A stretch of 64,000 nucleotides of DNA from Pseudarthrobacter sp. MM222 (GTDB taxonomy: Bacteria; Actinomycetota; Actinomycetes; Actinomycetales; Micrococcaceae), in NCBI RefSeq assembly GCF_947090775.1, contig NZ_OX352321.1, positions 3,658,001-3,722,000 on the forward strand, written 5' to 3'. Position numbers and translations under genes: made by a program. The stretch's first letter is position 1, and each line of letters opens with the position of its first letter. The notes beneath the pieces were generated by a model. The model was not told the DNA's origin and ran no database searches. It saw only the letters and a program-made list of their open reading frames with translations. Of this stretch, positions 55,387 to 63,419 are shown one piece after another.

Positions 55387-55407
55387 ACCCTTTAGATCTA
55401 GGTATGG
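55361..55407. promoter_or_regulatory. Long inverted repeat over promoter and padR start
   Basis: CCATACCTAGA (55361-55371) and TCTAGGTATGG (55397-55407) are perfect 11-bp complements separated by 25 bases. One arm is in the promoter spacer and the other in the leader, so PadR binding at both would enclose the -10 and transcription start. It could instead form a leader hairpin only if transcription started upstream, which the promoter position argues against. Confidence 0.6.
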
Positions 55408-55415
55408 GAGACGTA

Positions 55416-55778
55416 GTGCGCATTGACAAGGACCTGGTGGCCGCCTCAGCCACCCCGCTGGTGCTCGGCATTCTGGCGGACGGCGATCTGTATGGCTACG
55501 CAATCCTCAAGCGGGTGGGTGAGCTGTCGGGCGGTGGCATGCAATGGACGGACGGGATGCTCTACCCGCTGCTGCACCGTCTCGAGCGGCTCGGCTACGT
55601 CTCCTCCTCGTGGGGTACCTCCGATGCCGGCCGTCGTCGCAAGCACTACACAATCACGCCATCAGGCCGGGACGCCCTCGCCGAGCGGCAGGAGCAGTGG
55701 ACCGTCGTCGCGGACGCGTTGCGGCAAGTGTGGCAGACTACGCAGCGGCCCTCTGCCGCGGTTGAGGGGTGGGCGTAG
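55416..55778 (+). CDS. PadR-family transcriptional regulator
   Basis: This is a 120-residue winged-helix protein: TPLVLGILADGDLYGYAILKRVGELSGGGMQWTDGMLYPLLHRLERLGYVSSSW, then RRRKHYTITPSGRDAL and a C-terminal dimerisation helix (EQWTVVADALRQVW). GTG 55416 with GGGAG five bases upstream is the preferred start; ATG 55404 is in frame but lies within the inverted repeat. The stop (TAG) overlaps the GTG of the membrane protein gene, a typical PadR-controlled pair. Confidence 0.9.
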   Translation: MRIDKDLVAASATPLVLGILADGDLYGYAILKRVGELSGGGMQWTDGMLYPLLHRLERLGYVSSSWGTSDAGRRRKHYTITPSGRDALAERQEQWTVVADALRQVWQTTQRPSAAVEGWA

Positions 55779-57127
55779 TGACGTCACACGCTGAGCTGGA
55801 GGCCCAGATCGACCGGTGGCGCGGCTACGTTCAGCGGCGCCAGGCCATCTCCCCGGCCGACGTCGATGAGCTGGAGGACCATCTGCGCGAGCAGATTGCC
55901 GACCGGCAAGCGACCGGCCTGGATGACGATGAGGCCTTCCTCGTCGCCATCAAACGCCTGGGCAACCTCGACGCCGTCTCCCACGAGTTTGCGCGCGAAC
56001 ACTCCGAACGGCTGTGGAAGCAGCTTGTTCTGGTGCCGGAGGGTTCCGCCGACGCCGGCACGCCGCCGTGGCGCGAGCTGGCCGTCGTCCTCGCCCTCGC
56101 GGTCGGGGCGGGTATCGCGGTCAAGGCTGGCTTTGCCTGGATCGACGACGGCGGATCGCTGACACGCAACCTGGGACTGCTCGTCTTCCCGTCCCTGGCC
56201 GCGTACTTCGCATGGAGGCGCCGCTTCACGGGCGCGGTGGCAGCCGCAATGCTACTCCCGGCTGCTGCTCTGGCAGTTGCGCTCAACATCTACCCGTTCG
56301 CCCCGGGCGGCTCGACCGGAATGCTCGCCGCCCTGCACGCCCCCGTCATCCTGTGGCTGCTGGCCGGAGTGGGCTACCTCGGCGGGAGGTGGCGGTCGGA
56401 CAAGCGACGCATGGACTTCGTCCGGTTCACCGGCGAGCTCGGTATCTACTTCACGCTGCTTGCGCTCGGCGGTGCAGTCCTGATCGCGCTCACACTCGCG
56501 ACCCTCCGGATCATAGGCTTCGACTTCGAACCCGTTCTGGCAGGCTGGATCCTCCCGTTCGCGGTACCCGGAGCGCTCCTGGTCGCCGTCTGGCTCGTCG
56601 AAGCCAAGCAGCACGTAGTCGAAAACATCGCCCCCGTCCTCACCCGCGTCTTCACCCCCCTGACCGTTGCCATGCTCCTGGTTCTCCTGACCGTGCTTGC
56701 TACGGCGGGCGGCTTCGTCGAGATCGACCGCAACCTGCTGATCCTCCTGGACGCCATCCTCGTGCTGGTCCTGTGCCTGCTGCTCTACTCGATCTCCGCC
56801 CGTGACCCGCTCTCGCCTCCAGGACTGTTCGATGCAATGCAGTCGGTACTCGTTCTCGCGGCCCTCGCAGTGGACGGCGTGATGCTGGCGGCGATGCTTG
56901 CCCGCATCGCCGAGTTCGGGTACAGCCCAAACAAGATCGCCGCCCTTGGCCTGAACCTTCTGCTGCTGGTGCACCTGCTCCGGGCGGCCTGGCTCGGCGT
57001 CGGATTCCTTCGTGGCCTCCGCACTTTTGCCGCGGTGGAGCGCTGGCAAACCAGGTATCTGCCGGTCTACGGCGTCTGGGCTACCGTCGTGGTCGTAGTT
57101 TTCCCGCCCGTATTCGGCTTCGCCTAG
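55778..57127 (+). CDS. Permease-prefix-domain membrane protein
   Basis: This is a 449-residue protein. Residues 1-~75 form the soluble 'permease prefix domain 1' (IDRWRGYVQRRQAISPADVDELEDHLREQIADRQATGLDDDEAFLVAIKRLGN). About ten hydrophobic helices follow, without ABC-binding EAA loops or transporter signature, similar to DUF4153-type proteins. GTG 55778 overlaps the padR stop and has GAGGGG upstream; GTG 55769 is also in frame. In other genomes the same prefix domain accompanies membrane proteins controlled by PadR and is thought to respond to envelope stress; its substrate is unknown. Confidence 0.85.
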   Translation: MTSHAELEAQIDRWRGYVQRRQAISPADVDELEDHLREQIADRQATGLDDDEAFLVAIKRLGNLDAVSHEFAREHSERLWKQLVLVPEGSADAGTPPWRELAVVLALAVGAGIAVKAGFAWIDDGGSLTRNLGLLVFPSLAAYFAWRRRFTGAVAAAMLLPAAALAVALNIYPFAPGGSTGMLAALHAPVILWLLAGVGYLGGRWRSDKRRMDFVRFTGELGIYFTLLALGGAVLIALTLATLRIIGFDFEPVLAGWILPFAVPGALLVAVWLVEAKQHVVENIAPVLTRVFTPLTVAMLLVLLTVLATAGGFVEIDRNLLILLDAILVLVLCLLLYSISARDPLSPPGLFDAMQSVLVLAALAVDGVMLAAMLARIAEFGYSPNKIAALGLNLLLLVHLLRAAWLGVGFLRGLRTFAAVERWQTRYLPVYGVWATVVVVVFPPVFGFA

Positions 57128-57182
57128 TAAACACGCCCCACAAGCGCCTATGCACCGGCGGTGTTGGGCGCCAGCAGAACTG

Positions 57183-58556
57183 CTAGGCGATCGGGCGGAT
57201 GTTCTGGTTGGATCGGAAGAGGTTGGTCGGGTCATACACGGCCTTGATGGCGGCCAGCCGATCGTAGTTCGCCCCATAGGCGGCCCTCACCCGGTCCCCC
57301 TCCTCTTCACCCAAGTCGTTGACATAGACACCGCGCGCGGCGAAGGGCTGCATCGCTTCGAAGAAGTCCCGGGCCCACGCCACGTTGCGCTCGGTTTCAG
57401 CGGGGTCAGCCCACGCGGCCAGGATGAGGAGTTCGCTTTGGGAACGGCGGTGTGGGAACGCTGTGGCTGCGGGAGCAACCCGGGCGGCCGAGCCGTGCAA
57501 CTGCTGCATGCCGATGCCACTCGCCGCTGAGGGCTTCTCGGCCGAAAAATGAAGCAGGACATCGACGGCGTCGTCGGTGAAGTCTGTGACGAAGCTCGAT
57601 TTCCAATAGTGGTGCTGGCCCAACGGAAAGCCCTCATCGTGAGCGCTCTGCCAGGCGCAATATTCGGTTGGTACCACTTCGTCCAGCGTCGGACCGAGAT
57701 CGCGCAGTGGTCGGAGCGCCGACTCCAGCTCATCTTGTTCACCGCTCCAGCAGAGGGCGACGCCGAAAACAGGGCGCCCCGCGTCATCGTTGCCCAGACT
57801 GGCCGACATGGACAGCTCGTCGGGACAGGAGACAGCGAATTCGAGGTAGAACCGCAGGACCTCCTTTGTCCGCTCGGCAGGGTACAAGAGTCCTCCGGCG
57901 AGGACCCGCCCGACGGGATGCAGGCGATAGGTGAAGGAGGTAACCACGCCGAAGTTGCCGCCGCCTCCCCGGATCGCCCAGTAAAGGTCGGTGTGCTCGT
58001 CGGGGCTCACGGTCAAGAGCCGGCCGTCCGCCGTTACAATCTCGGCGGCGATCACGTTGTCGCAGGCAAGACCGTGCTTGCCGTTCAGCCAGCCGATGCC
58101 GCCTCCGAGGGTCAAGCCGGCGATGCCGGTGACCGAGACCACTCCGAGCGGCGTGGCGAGGCCGTGCGCCTGAGTGGCTTGGTCGAGGTCCGCCAGAAGC
58201 GCCCCGGCCCCAGCCACCGCGATACGGCGTCCCGAATCGACCTGAACGTCTTTCATGCCGGAGCAATCCAACATGAGCCCGCCGGCGCTGACGGCACTCC
58301 CTGCCACGTTGTGGCCTCCGCCCTTGACGGAGACCGGGAGGCGGTTTTCCCGGGCGAATACCACCGCACGGCGTATGTCTTCCGAACCGGCGGGGCGGAT
58401 GATCACGGCCGGACGGCGGTCAATCATGGCGTTGAAGATCTTCCTGGCGTCGTTGTAGCCGGCATCTTCGGGACGGAGCAGCGCCCCGACAAGGGCCTTG
58501 CTCAGGCCGTCCAGGACTGCCGGGTCCAGCGCCGGCGGAGGAGTCTCAATAGCCAT
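57183..58556 (-). CDS. FAD-binding oxidoreductase, BBE/6-hydroxynicotine-oxidase-like
   Basis: This is a 457-residue PCMH-type flavoprotein. PVSVKGGGHNVAGSAV carries the His that is usually 8-alpha linked to FAD, and GIAGLTLGGGIGWLNGKHGLACDNV is the second FAD loop; the Cys used for a second covalent link in berberine-bridge enzymes is Ala here, so a single link is expected. The BBE C-terminus is YDPTNLFRSNQNIRP. The family includes 6-hydroxy-D-nicotine oxidase of Paenarthrobacter, but no nicotine genes lie nearby. Substrate unknown. ATG at 58554-58556; monocistronic. Confidence 0.9.
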   Translation of the reverse strand: MAIETPPPALDPAVLDGLSKALVGALLRPEDAGYNDARKIFNAMIDRRPAVIIRPAGSEDIRRAVVFARENRLPVSVKGGGHNVAGSAVSAGGLMLDCSGMKDVQVDSGRRIAVAGAGALLADLDQATQAHGLATPLGVVSVTGIAGLTLGGGIGWLNGKHGLACDNVIAAEIVTADGRLLTVSPDEHTDLYWAIRGGGGNFGVVTSFTYRLHPVGRVLAGGLLYPAERTKEVLRFYLEFAVSCPDELSMSASLGNDDAGRPVFGVALCWSGEQDELESALRPLRDLGPTLDEVVPTEYCAWQSAHDEGFPLGQHHYWKSSFVTDFTDDAVDVLLHFSAEKPSAASGIGMQQLHGSAARVAPAATAFPHRRSQSELLILAAWADPAETERNVAWARDFFEAMQPFAARGVYVNDLGEEEGDRVRAAYGANYDRLAAIKAVYDPTNLFRSNQNIRPIA

Positions 58557-58782
58557 TCGAAGGCACCATTCTCGATCCGGACGTCACCGCGCCGATTGGG
58601 CATGCTGCGTGACCGTGCGTTCCTAAGGTGCAACGAGCGTACGCCCTCCCCGCGCGTGTCAGGAAGGGACGAGCGGCGGCTGAACTGAAGCGCCCCAACA
58701 GAGGTCTGGTCTTCGCCGGAGGGCGGGGCTACTGTGGCGTATAAAAACCGGGCTCCACCGAGGCTGACCGAGTGAGGGATTT

Positions 58783-59889
58783 ATGGCCGGATCGCTGAGC
58801 AACCGGGGCAGGGCCGGTTTGGCGGCCGCTCTGCTGAGCTTGACCATGATGGTGGCTGCGTGTGATCCGGGGCCACCGGAACCGGCGCCTTCCCCGACGC
58901 AACCCGCGCCGTCCTCAACGCAACCCGCGCCGGAGCCAACTTTCATCCCGCCACCGCCATCGGCTGAATCCGAAACCGTGCACTTTACCGCCCAGGGGGA
59001 CATCGGCCTCGGCGCAGGGGCCAAAAAGGTGCTGGACGTCATCGCGGGTCTCGATCCCCAGCTGAATCTTGCCCTCGGGGACTTCAGCTACAGGGCAGGA
59101 GGCGAACAGCAATTCTGCGACATGGTCACCGGCAAACTGGGCACCGACCTCCCCTACCAGCTGATCACCGGAAACCACGAGAGCAACGGGGAGGAAGGTG
59201 ACATCGACAAATTCGTCCGCTGCCTGCCGAATAAATTGCCCGGTTTGCAGGGCCAGTACGGCATCCAGTGGCGCGTGGACGTGCCGGAGCAGAATCCGGT
59301 GGTGCGATTCATTCTGGTGAGCCCCGGAATTGATTTCAAGAACGGAAACCCCCTCGATTATTCGAAGGGAAGTGAACGCTGGCGCTGGACCGCCGAAGCC
59401 ATCGACCAGGCAAGATCGCAGGGAATCCCCTGGACCGTCGTCGGAATGCATGTCCCGTGTTTCAGCCTGGGTGAGAAAAGCTGCCAGGCCGGAAAGGACT
59501 TCACGAACATGTTGATCGACAAAAAAGTCGACCTCGTCTTGTCCGGGCATGACCACGTCTACCAGCGGTCGCATCAGGTGGGGCTCGGCGGCAACTGCTC
59601 GGAGCTCGTCCCGGCCAACTTTTCCGCCACGTGCCTGACCGACAAGGACGGCAGCATGGAGCAGGGCGCGGGAACGGTTTTCGTCACCGTCGGCGTCGGC
59701 GGTGTCGAACTCTACAACGTGAAAAACAACGATCCGGAGGTCGGGTACTTCTCCACCTGGTCCGGCAAGAATCGGAATCCAGCCCTGGGTACGCTAGATG
59801 TCACCGTGTCGGCTGACCAGCTCGCCGCACGGTTCGTTCCTGCTGCGGGGTACAGCTTCACGGACTCCTTCGCCCTCCATCGACGGTAG
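58783..59889 (+). CDS. Secreted metallophosphoesterase lipoprotein
   Basis: This is a 368-residue protein. The N-terminus has a signal peptide ending in a lipobox (MMVAAC), then a Pro/Thr/Ser/Gln linker. The calcineurin-like metal motifs are GDIG, LNLALGDFSY, ITGNHES, GMHVP and LSGHDHVYQRSH, supplying Asp, Asn and His ligands for two metals. ATG 58783 has GAGGGA upstream. The substrate could be phosphate monoesters or nucleotides; its lipoprotein anchor places it outside the membrane. The promoter region upstream is AT-rich, but I see no operator. Confidence 0.88.
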   Translation: MAGSLSNRGRAGLAAALLSLTMMVAACDPGPPEPAPSPTQPAPSSTQPAPEPTFIPPPPSAESETVHFTAQGDIGLGAGAKKVLDVIAGLDPQLNLALGDFSYRAGGEQQFCDMVTGKLGTDLPYQLITGNHESNGEEGDIDKFVRCLPNKLPGLQGQYGIQWRVDVPEQNPVVRFILVSPGIDFKNGNPLDYSKGSERWRWTAEAIDQARSQGIPWTVVGMHVPCFSLGEKSCQAGKDFTNMLIDKKVDLVLSGHDHVYQRSHQVGLGGNCSELVPANFSATCLTDKDGSMEQGAGTVFVTVGVGGVELYNVKNNDPEVGYFSTWSGKNRNPALGTLDVTVSADQLAARFVPAAGYSFTDSFALHRR

Positions 59890-60044
59890 CCCCGGACCGC
59901 CAGTCAAAACGGGACGGCATTAAATAGGGTCTTGACCCGATGTCCACGCCGCGGGATTCTCAGTGCAGGCCCTCCCGTGGCGCAGCCAGCGAGGCCCTGT
60001 AATTGTGGCACTCCAGCCTTGAACCCAAAACTTCAGGAGAGTTC

Positions 60045-60626
60045 ATGAGCCCCTCAAGATTCAACGAACTGCTGGCCCGTCAGGTTGGAAACGAATTCTC
60101 CGCCTCGCACCAGTACGTTGCCGTCGCCGCATGGTTCGACGGGCAGGATCTTCCCCAGCTGGCCAAGCATTTCTACCGCCAGTCACTGGAAGAACGAAAT
60201 CACGCAATGATGATGGTCCGGTACATTTTGGACCGCGGACTCAAGATCGCCATTCCCGGCATTGAGCCCGTCCGCAACGACTTCTCCAAGGTCGAGGAAC
60301 CCCTGGCCCTGGCCCTCACGCAGGAACAGGAAGTCACCGAGAACATCAAGGAACTCTTCGCCGCAGCCAGGGCGGAAAACGACGCCTTGGGCGAGCAGTT
60401 CATGCTTTGGTTCCTCAAGGAACAGGTCGAAGAGGTCGCCTCGATGACCACGCTCCTGAACATCGCGCGCCGCGCGGACAACCTCTTTGACATCGAAAAC
60501 TTCCTCGCCCGTGAGCGCGTCGGCGACCAAGGACGCCCGGGCGGCGGTCGTGGCGGTCATCAGGGACACCGCGGCGGCGAAACACATGATTCCGGCACTC
60601 CGGAGGCGGCGGGCGGCTCGCTCTGA
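60045..60626 (+). CDS. Ferritin-like iron storage protein with extended Gly/His tail
   Basis: This is a 193-residue ferritin (Ftn/bacterioferritin-like non-haem class). Ferroxidase ligands appear in GNEFSASHQY, LEERNHAMMMVRY, QEQEVTENI and LWFLKEQVEEV. The core ends near FLARERVGD. The next ~30 residues are Gly/His/Arg-rich (GRPGGGRGGHQGHRGGETHDSG) before the usual ending PEAAGGSL, so the tail is about 20 residues longer than I expect. ATG 60045 has CAGGAGAG upstream. Stores Fe(III) and limits oxidative damage. The tail may bind metal or reflect local frameshifts. Confidence 0.9.
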   Translation: MSPSRFNELLARQVGNEFSASHQYVAVAAWFDGQDLPQLAKHFYRQSLEERNHAMMMVRYILDRGLKIAIPGIEPVRNDFSKVEEPLALALTQEQEVTENIKELFAAARAENDALGEQFMLWFLKEQVEEVASMTTLLNIARRADNLFDIENFLARERVGDQGRPGGGRGGHQGHRGGETHDSGTPEAAGGSL

Positions 60627-60663
60627 ACCAGGTAGCCAGCCCCCACTCGGTCCGCGGGATTTC

Positions 60664-60687
60664 GTTCATGAGGTTTCTTTCATGAAC
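60664..60687. repeat. Short inverted repeat in the ferritin-kinase gap
   Basis: GTTCATG (60664-60670) and CATGAAC (60681-60687) are complementary across a 10-base T-rich spacer, 38 bases after the ferritin stop. It could be a weak terminator or operator. The rest of the 269-base gap (60627-60895) shows no gene. Confidence 0.3.
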
Positions 60688-60895
60688 CCTTAATCGGTGC
60701 CTCATTCTTGACCGCCATGCTTGGAATACGATCCGGCGTGCGCCGGTAGAGCTTGCCGGGTTGAGGACCGCGGTGACCATGGATGGACTGAGCTTGGCTG
60801 CGTGCCGGGCACCGAAGGAACGGGACACTGAGATCCCGGCACTCCGTTGCGCGGCGCCACTCGCTGAAACATCCGCAGGGTCTTGAGCTGATCGC

Positions 60896-62020
60896 ATGGA
60901 CTGGCCCTCCCCCGTCCCGCTCTCCGCCGACGACGAAGCCGGCACAACCTGGCAGGTCCGCCGGGCGTGGCCGGTACCGACGCCTGGAGACTACGCCCTG
61001 GAGGTCCTGACGCCGGGAGAACCCGGGGTCCGGGGAGCCCGCCTGCGCCAGGGGCGCTTCAACCTCATCCCGCCGGACGCTCCGAAACTGCCCGCCCTGC
61101 GGGCGGAAGCGCAAAAGGGTGAAGTCATTTCGTATCGGCCCTACCGCCAGGCTGTGGTCCGCGCGACGGACCGTTACATCAAGGTCTTCCAACCCCTTCG
61201 TGCCGTCGTCCCCGCAGAACGGTGCGCCCAAGTGGATATCCTGCTGGATCCCGGCACCTTCACCACCCCCAGAATCCTTTCTCGCAGCTCCGACGTCATC
61301 GTTTTCAGCTCCATCCCCGGACTGACCCTGTCGGAGCTGGGCCGGAACGGAGCCGGAGTCAGCGACGAAATGTTTGCCGGTGAGTGGGAGAAATGGTCGC
61401 GCGCCTGGATCGCGCAACAGCATGGCCGGTATGGCCGCGTCGGGCAAAGCGTCGTGGAGAGTCTTCCGCTCCGTTCACCGGAGGTGGAGTCAGCGAACGT
61501 ATGGCGACGGGTCAACGGTTGGCTGCTTCACAATGAAAACGTCCCGGAATTGGCGCCCCAGGGCAACGCCTTGCGCGCCGCAGCGGAGCACGTGTCCATA
61601 AACCTGCTTCGGACGGCGCCGGATCCGCTGGTCTGGGCCCACGGAGACCTTCACGCCAAGCAGATCATCGCCACTGACGGGCCGTCCCCCGGGTTATTGG
61701 ACTTCGACAGTACGGCCAGGGCCGAGGCTGCCCGCGATCTGGCCGGCCTCGACGTGCACCTGGAGTTGGACCTTCGTCAGGGCCAGATGACACCCGCCCG
61801 ATACCTGACCGCTCACACGCAGGTGCTGGCCGTTGCCGAAGAACTGCAGGTAACTCCCGGCCGGTTCCACGCCTACGCTGACGCCCTCTGGCTCCGGGTG
61901 GCATCTTCTCCCTTACCCGGGCGCTTCTCCCTGGCCATGGCCGCACTCGAGGACAGCCTGCTGCGCTCCTCCGGGCCCGCTGTGATGAGTCTCACTAGCC
62001 ATAATCGCCATCTGGCTTGA
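60896..62020 (+). CDS. APH-family phosphotransferase
   Basis: This is a 374-residue protein-kinase-fold enzyme. The catalytic loop is VWAHGDLHAKQII and the Mg-binding motif LLDFDSTARAEAARDLAG. An N-terminal segment (RRAWPVPTPGDYALEVLTPG, then ARLRQGRFNLIP) may provide the ATP-grip but differs from classical aminoglycoside kinases. The ATG at 60896 has no clear ribosome site. Its substrate is not evident; members phosphorylate antibiotics, choline or sugars. Confidence 0.82.
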   Translation: MDWPSPVPLSADDEAGTTWQVRRAWPVPTPGDYALEVLTPGEPGVRGARLRQGRFNLIPPDAPKLPALRAEAQKGEVISYRPYRQAVVRATDRYIKVFQPLRAVVPAERCAQVDILLDPGTFTTPRILSRSSDVIVFSSIPGLTLSELGRNGAGVSDEMFAGEWEKWSRAWIAQQHGRYGRVGQSVVESLPLRSPEVESANVWRRVNGWLLHNENVPELAPQGNALRAAAEHVSINLLRTAPDPLVWAHGDLHAKQIIATDGPSPGLLDFDSTARAEAARDLAGLDVHLELDLRQGQMTPARYLTAHTQVLAVAEELQVTPGRFHAYADALWLRVASSPLPGRFSLAMAALEDSLLRSSGPAVMSLTSHNRHLA

Positions 62021-62283
62021 GCCCTGAACACCGCACTGTGCACTATGGAAAGGCACGGCGGGAAGCACTGAATCCCTGCTGGCAGCCCTGAATACCACTC
62101 CGAACGCGCAACGCACGAAGTGGTCAGAGGCAAAGTTATACCCATCCTGGTGGACGCAATGAGGCCAAACCGGTGAGCTCGCAGAGCTGCCCAAATGACT
62201 CAGGCGTCCCTGGTTTGGCTTACGGCGGCTCCGCATCGGTGCGGCAGCCTGACATCCGGATCGAAGAATGGAAGCACTGAACA

Positions 62284-62487
62284 ATGACGTTTGACACTGC
62301 CAACTCTGTAACCCACAAGCTGTGGGACCGCTCCAACATGCACAACGAACTGGATGCCCTGGTCCACGACCTCTCGGTCCGGCACAACACCCCCAAGAGC
62401 AGCATCGCGGTCCACGCCAGCGGGCCGAACACCTTCACGCTCAGCGTGAACCACGGCGAAGCCAACCTTGAGACCGTCAACCTGTAG
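62284..62487 (+). CDS. Small conserved-looking protein, unknown function
   Basis: This 67-residue protein (MTFDTANSVTHKLWDRSNMH, then LVHDLSVRHNTPKSSIAVHASGPNTFTLSVNHGEANLETVN) has a mix of helix and strand with little low complexity, suggesting a small folded protein. ATG 62284 is preceded by GGAAG at a longish spacing. It ends shortly before a hairpin. Preceding bases 62021-62283 show no gene. No motif recognised. Confidence 0.55.
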   Translation: MTFDTANSVTHKLWDRSNMHNELDALVHDLSVRHNTPKSSIAVHASGPNTFTLSVNHGEANLETVNL

Positions 62488-62501
62488 CAGCACAAGACGA
62501 A

Positions 62502-62532
62502 CGACGGCGGGAGTCACCTCCTCCCGCCGTCG
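62502..62532. terminator. Hairpin between the small protein and HAD genes
   Basis: CGACGGCGGGAG (62502-62513) and CTCCCGCCGTCG (62521-62532) form a 12-bp perfect stem with a 7-base loop. It resembles the stem at 33692 in sequence. No T-run follows, so it may work as a weak or factor-assisted terminator. Confidence 0.5.
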
Positions 62533-62554
62533 CCGTTGCGTATGATGCGCGAAC

Positions 62555-63403
62555 ATGAACACAACGCCGAGCACCACTGGAACTATCCGGGCTGTCTTCC
62601 TTGACGTGGACGGGACGTACGCAGACTACGGCGTCGTCCCCGACGGCCATGTGCGCGCTGTACGGGCGGCACGGGAAGCGGGCCACCGGGTCCTGCTCTG
62701 CACCGGGCGTCCCGTGTCGATGCTGCCCGACAGTATCCTCGCAGCGGGCTTCGACGGCCTTGTAGCCAGTGCCGGCGCCTACGTGGAGGTGGCCGGGACC
62801 GTGCTCGTGGACCGACGCTTCCCCGCAGAGCTAGCGGCGAGAACGGTCGCGGCGCTCGACGCGCACGACGCCGTGTATGTCCTGGAAGCACAGGAGGCGC
62901 TGCACGTTCCGCCGGCGGCGCTGGAGCGTCTACGCGCCATCCTCGACGCGCATTTCAGGCAGGCGCCAGAATGCCCGGTCGGTTCTTCGGCCATCCTCGA
63001 CGCCGTGCACCCCACCGCGAAGCGCGCGGCCGTGCCCTTCGCCAAGGTCTCCGTGTTCGACTCCCCAGTAGCCATGGAGTGCCTGGTCCGGGACATCGGC
63101 GGGGGCATCGCCGTCGTCGCTAATTCGGTTGCCGACGAGGGCCGGCATGCGGGGGAACTGTACCAGCGCGGGATCAGCAAGGCGGACGGCGTCGCGGCGG
63201 TCATCGCCCACTTGGGCATCGCCCGCGAGAACACCGTTGCCGTGGGCGACGGCGCCAACGACCTTGAGATGATCGCCTACGCAGGCGTCGGCATCGCCAT
63301 CGAGGGCTCCTCCCCCGAGGTCTTGGCGGTAGCGGACCGCACCGCTGCCCGTCCACGCCAGGAGGGGCTCGTTGCCGCCTTCGCCGAACTCGGCCTCTAC
63401 TAA
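62555..63403 (+). CDS. HAD-superfamily hydrolase, Cof type
   Basis: This is a 282-residue HAD IIB protein. Motif I is VFLDVDGTYADYG (nucleophile Asp), motif II VLLCTGRP, motif III Lys in RGISKADGVAAV, and motif IV VAVGDGANDLEMIAYAGVGIAI. The cap domain lies between residues ~90 and 200. It dephosphorylates sugar or cofactor phosphates (YbiV/Cof group); exact substrate unknown. Starts at ATG 62555, 23 bases after the hairpin. Confidence 0.9.
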   Translation: MNTTPSTTGTIRAVFLDVDGTYADYGVVPDGHVRAVRAAREAGHRVLLCTGRPVSMLPDSILAAGFDGLVASAGAYVEVAGTVLVDRRFPAELAARTVAALDAHDAVYVLEAQEALHVPPAALERLRAILDAHFRQAPECPVGSSAILDAVHPTAKRAAVPFAKVSVFDSPVAMECLVRDIGGGIAVVANSVADEGRHAGELYQRGISKADGVAAVIAHLGIARENTVAVGDGANDLEMIAYAGVGIAIEGSSPEVLAVADRTAARPRQEGLVAAFAELGLY

Positions 63404-63419
63404 TCCGGACCCTGACTTT

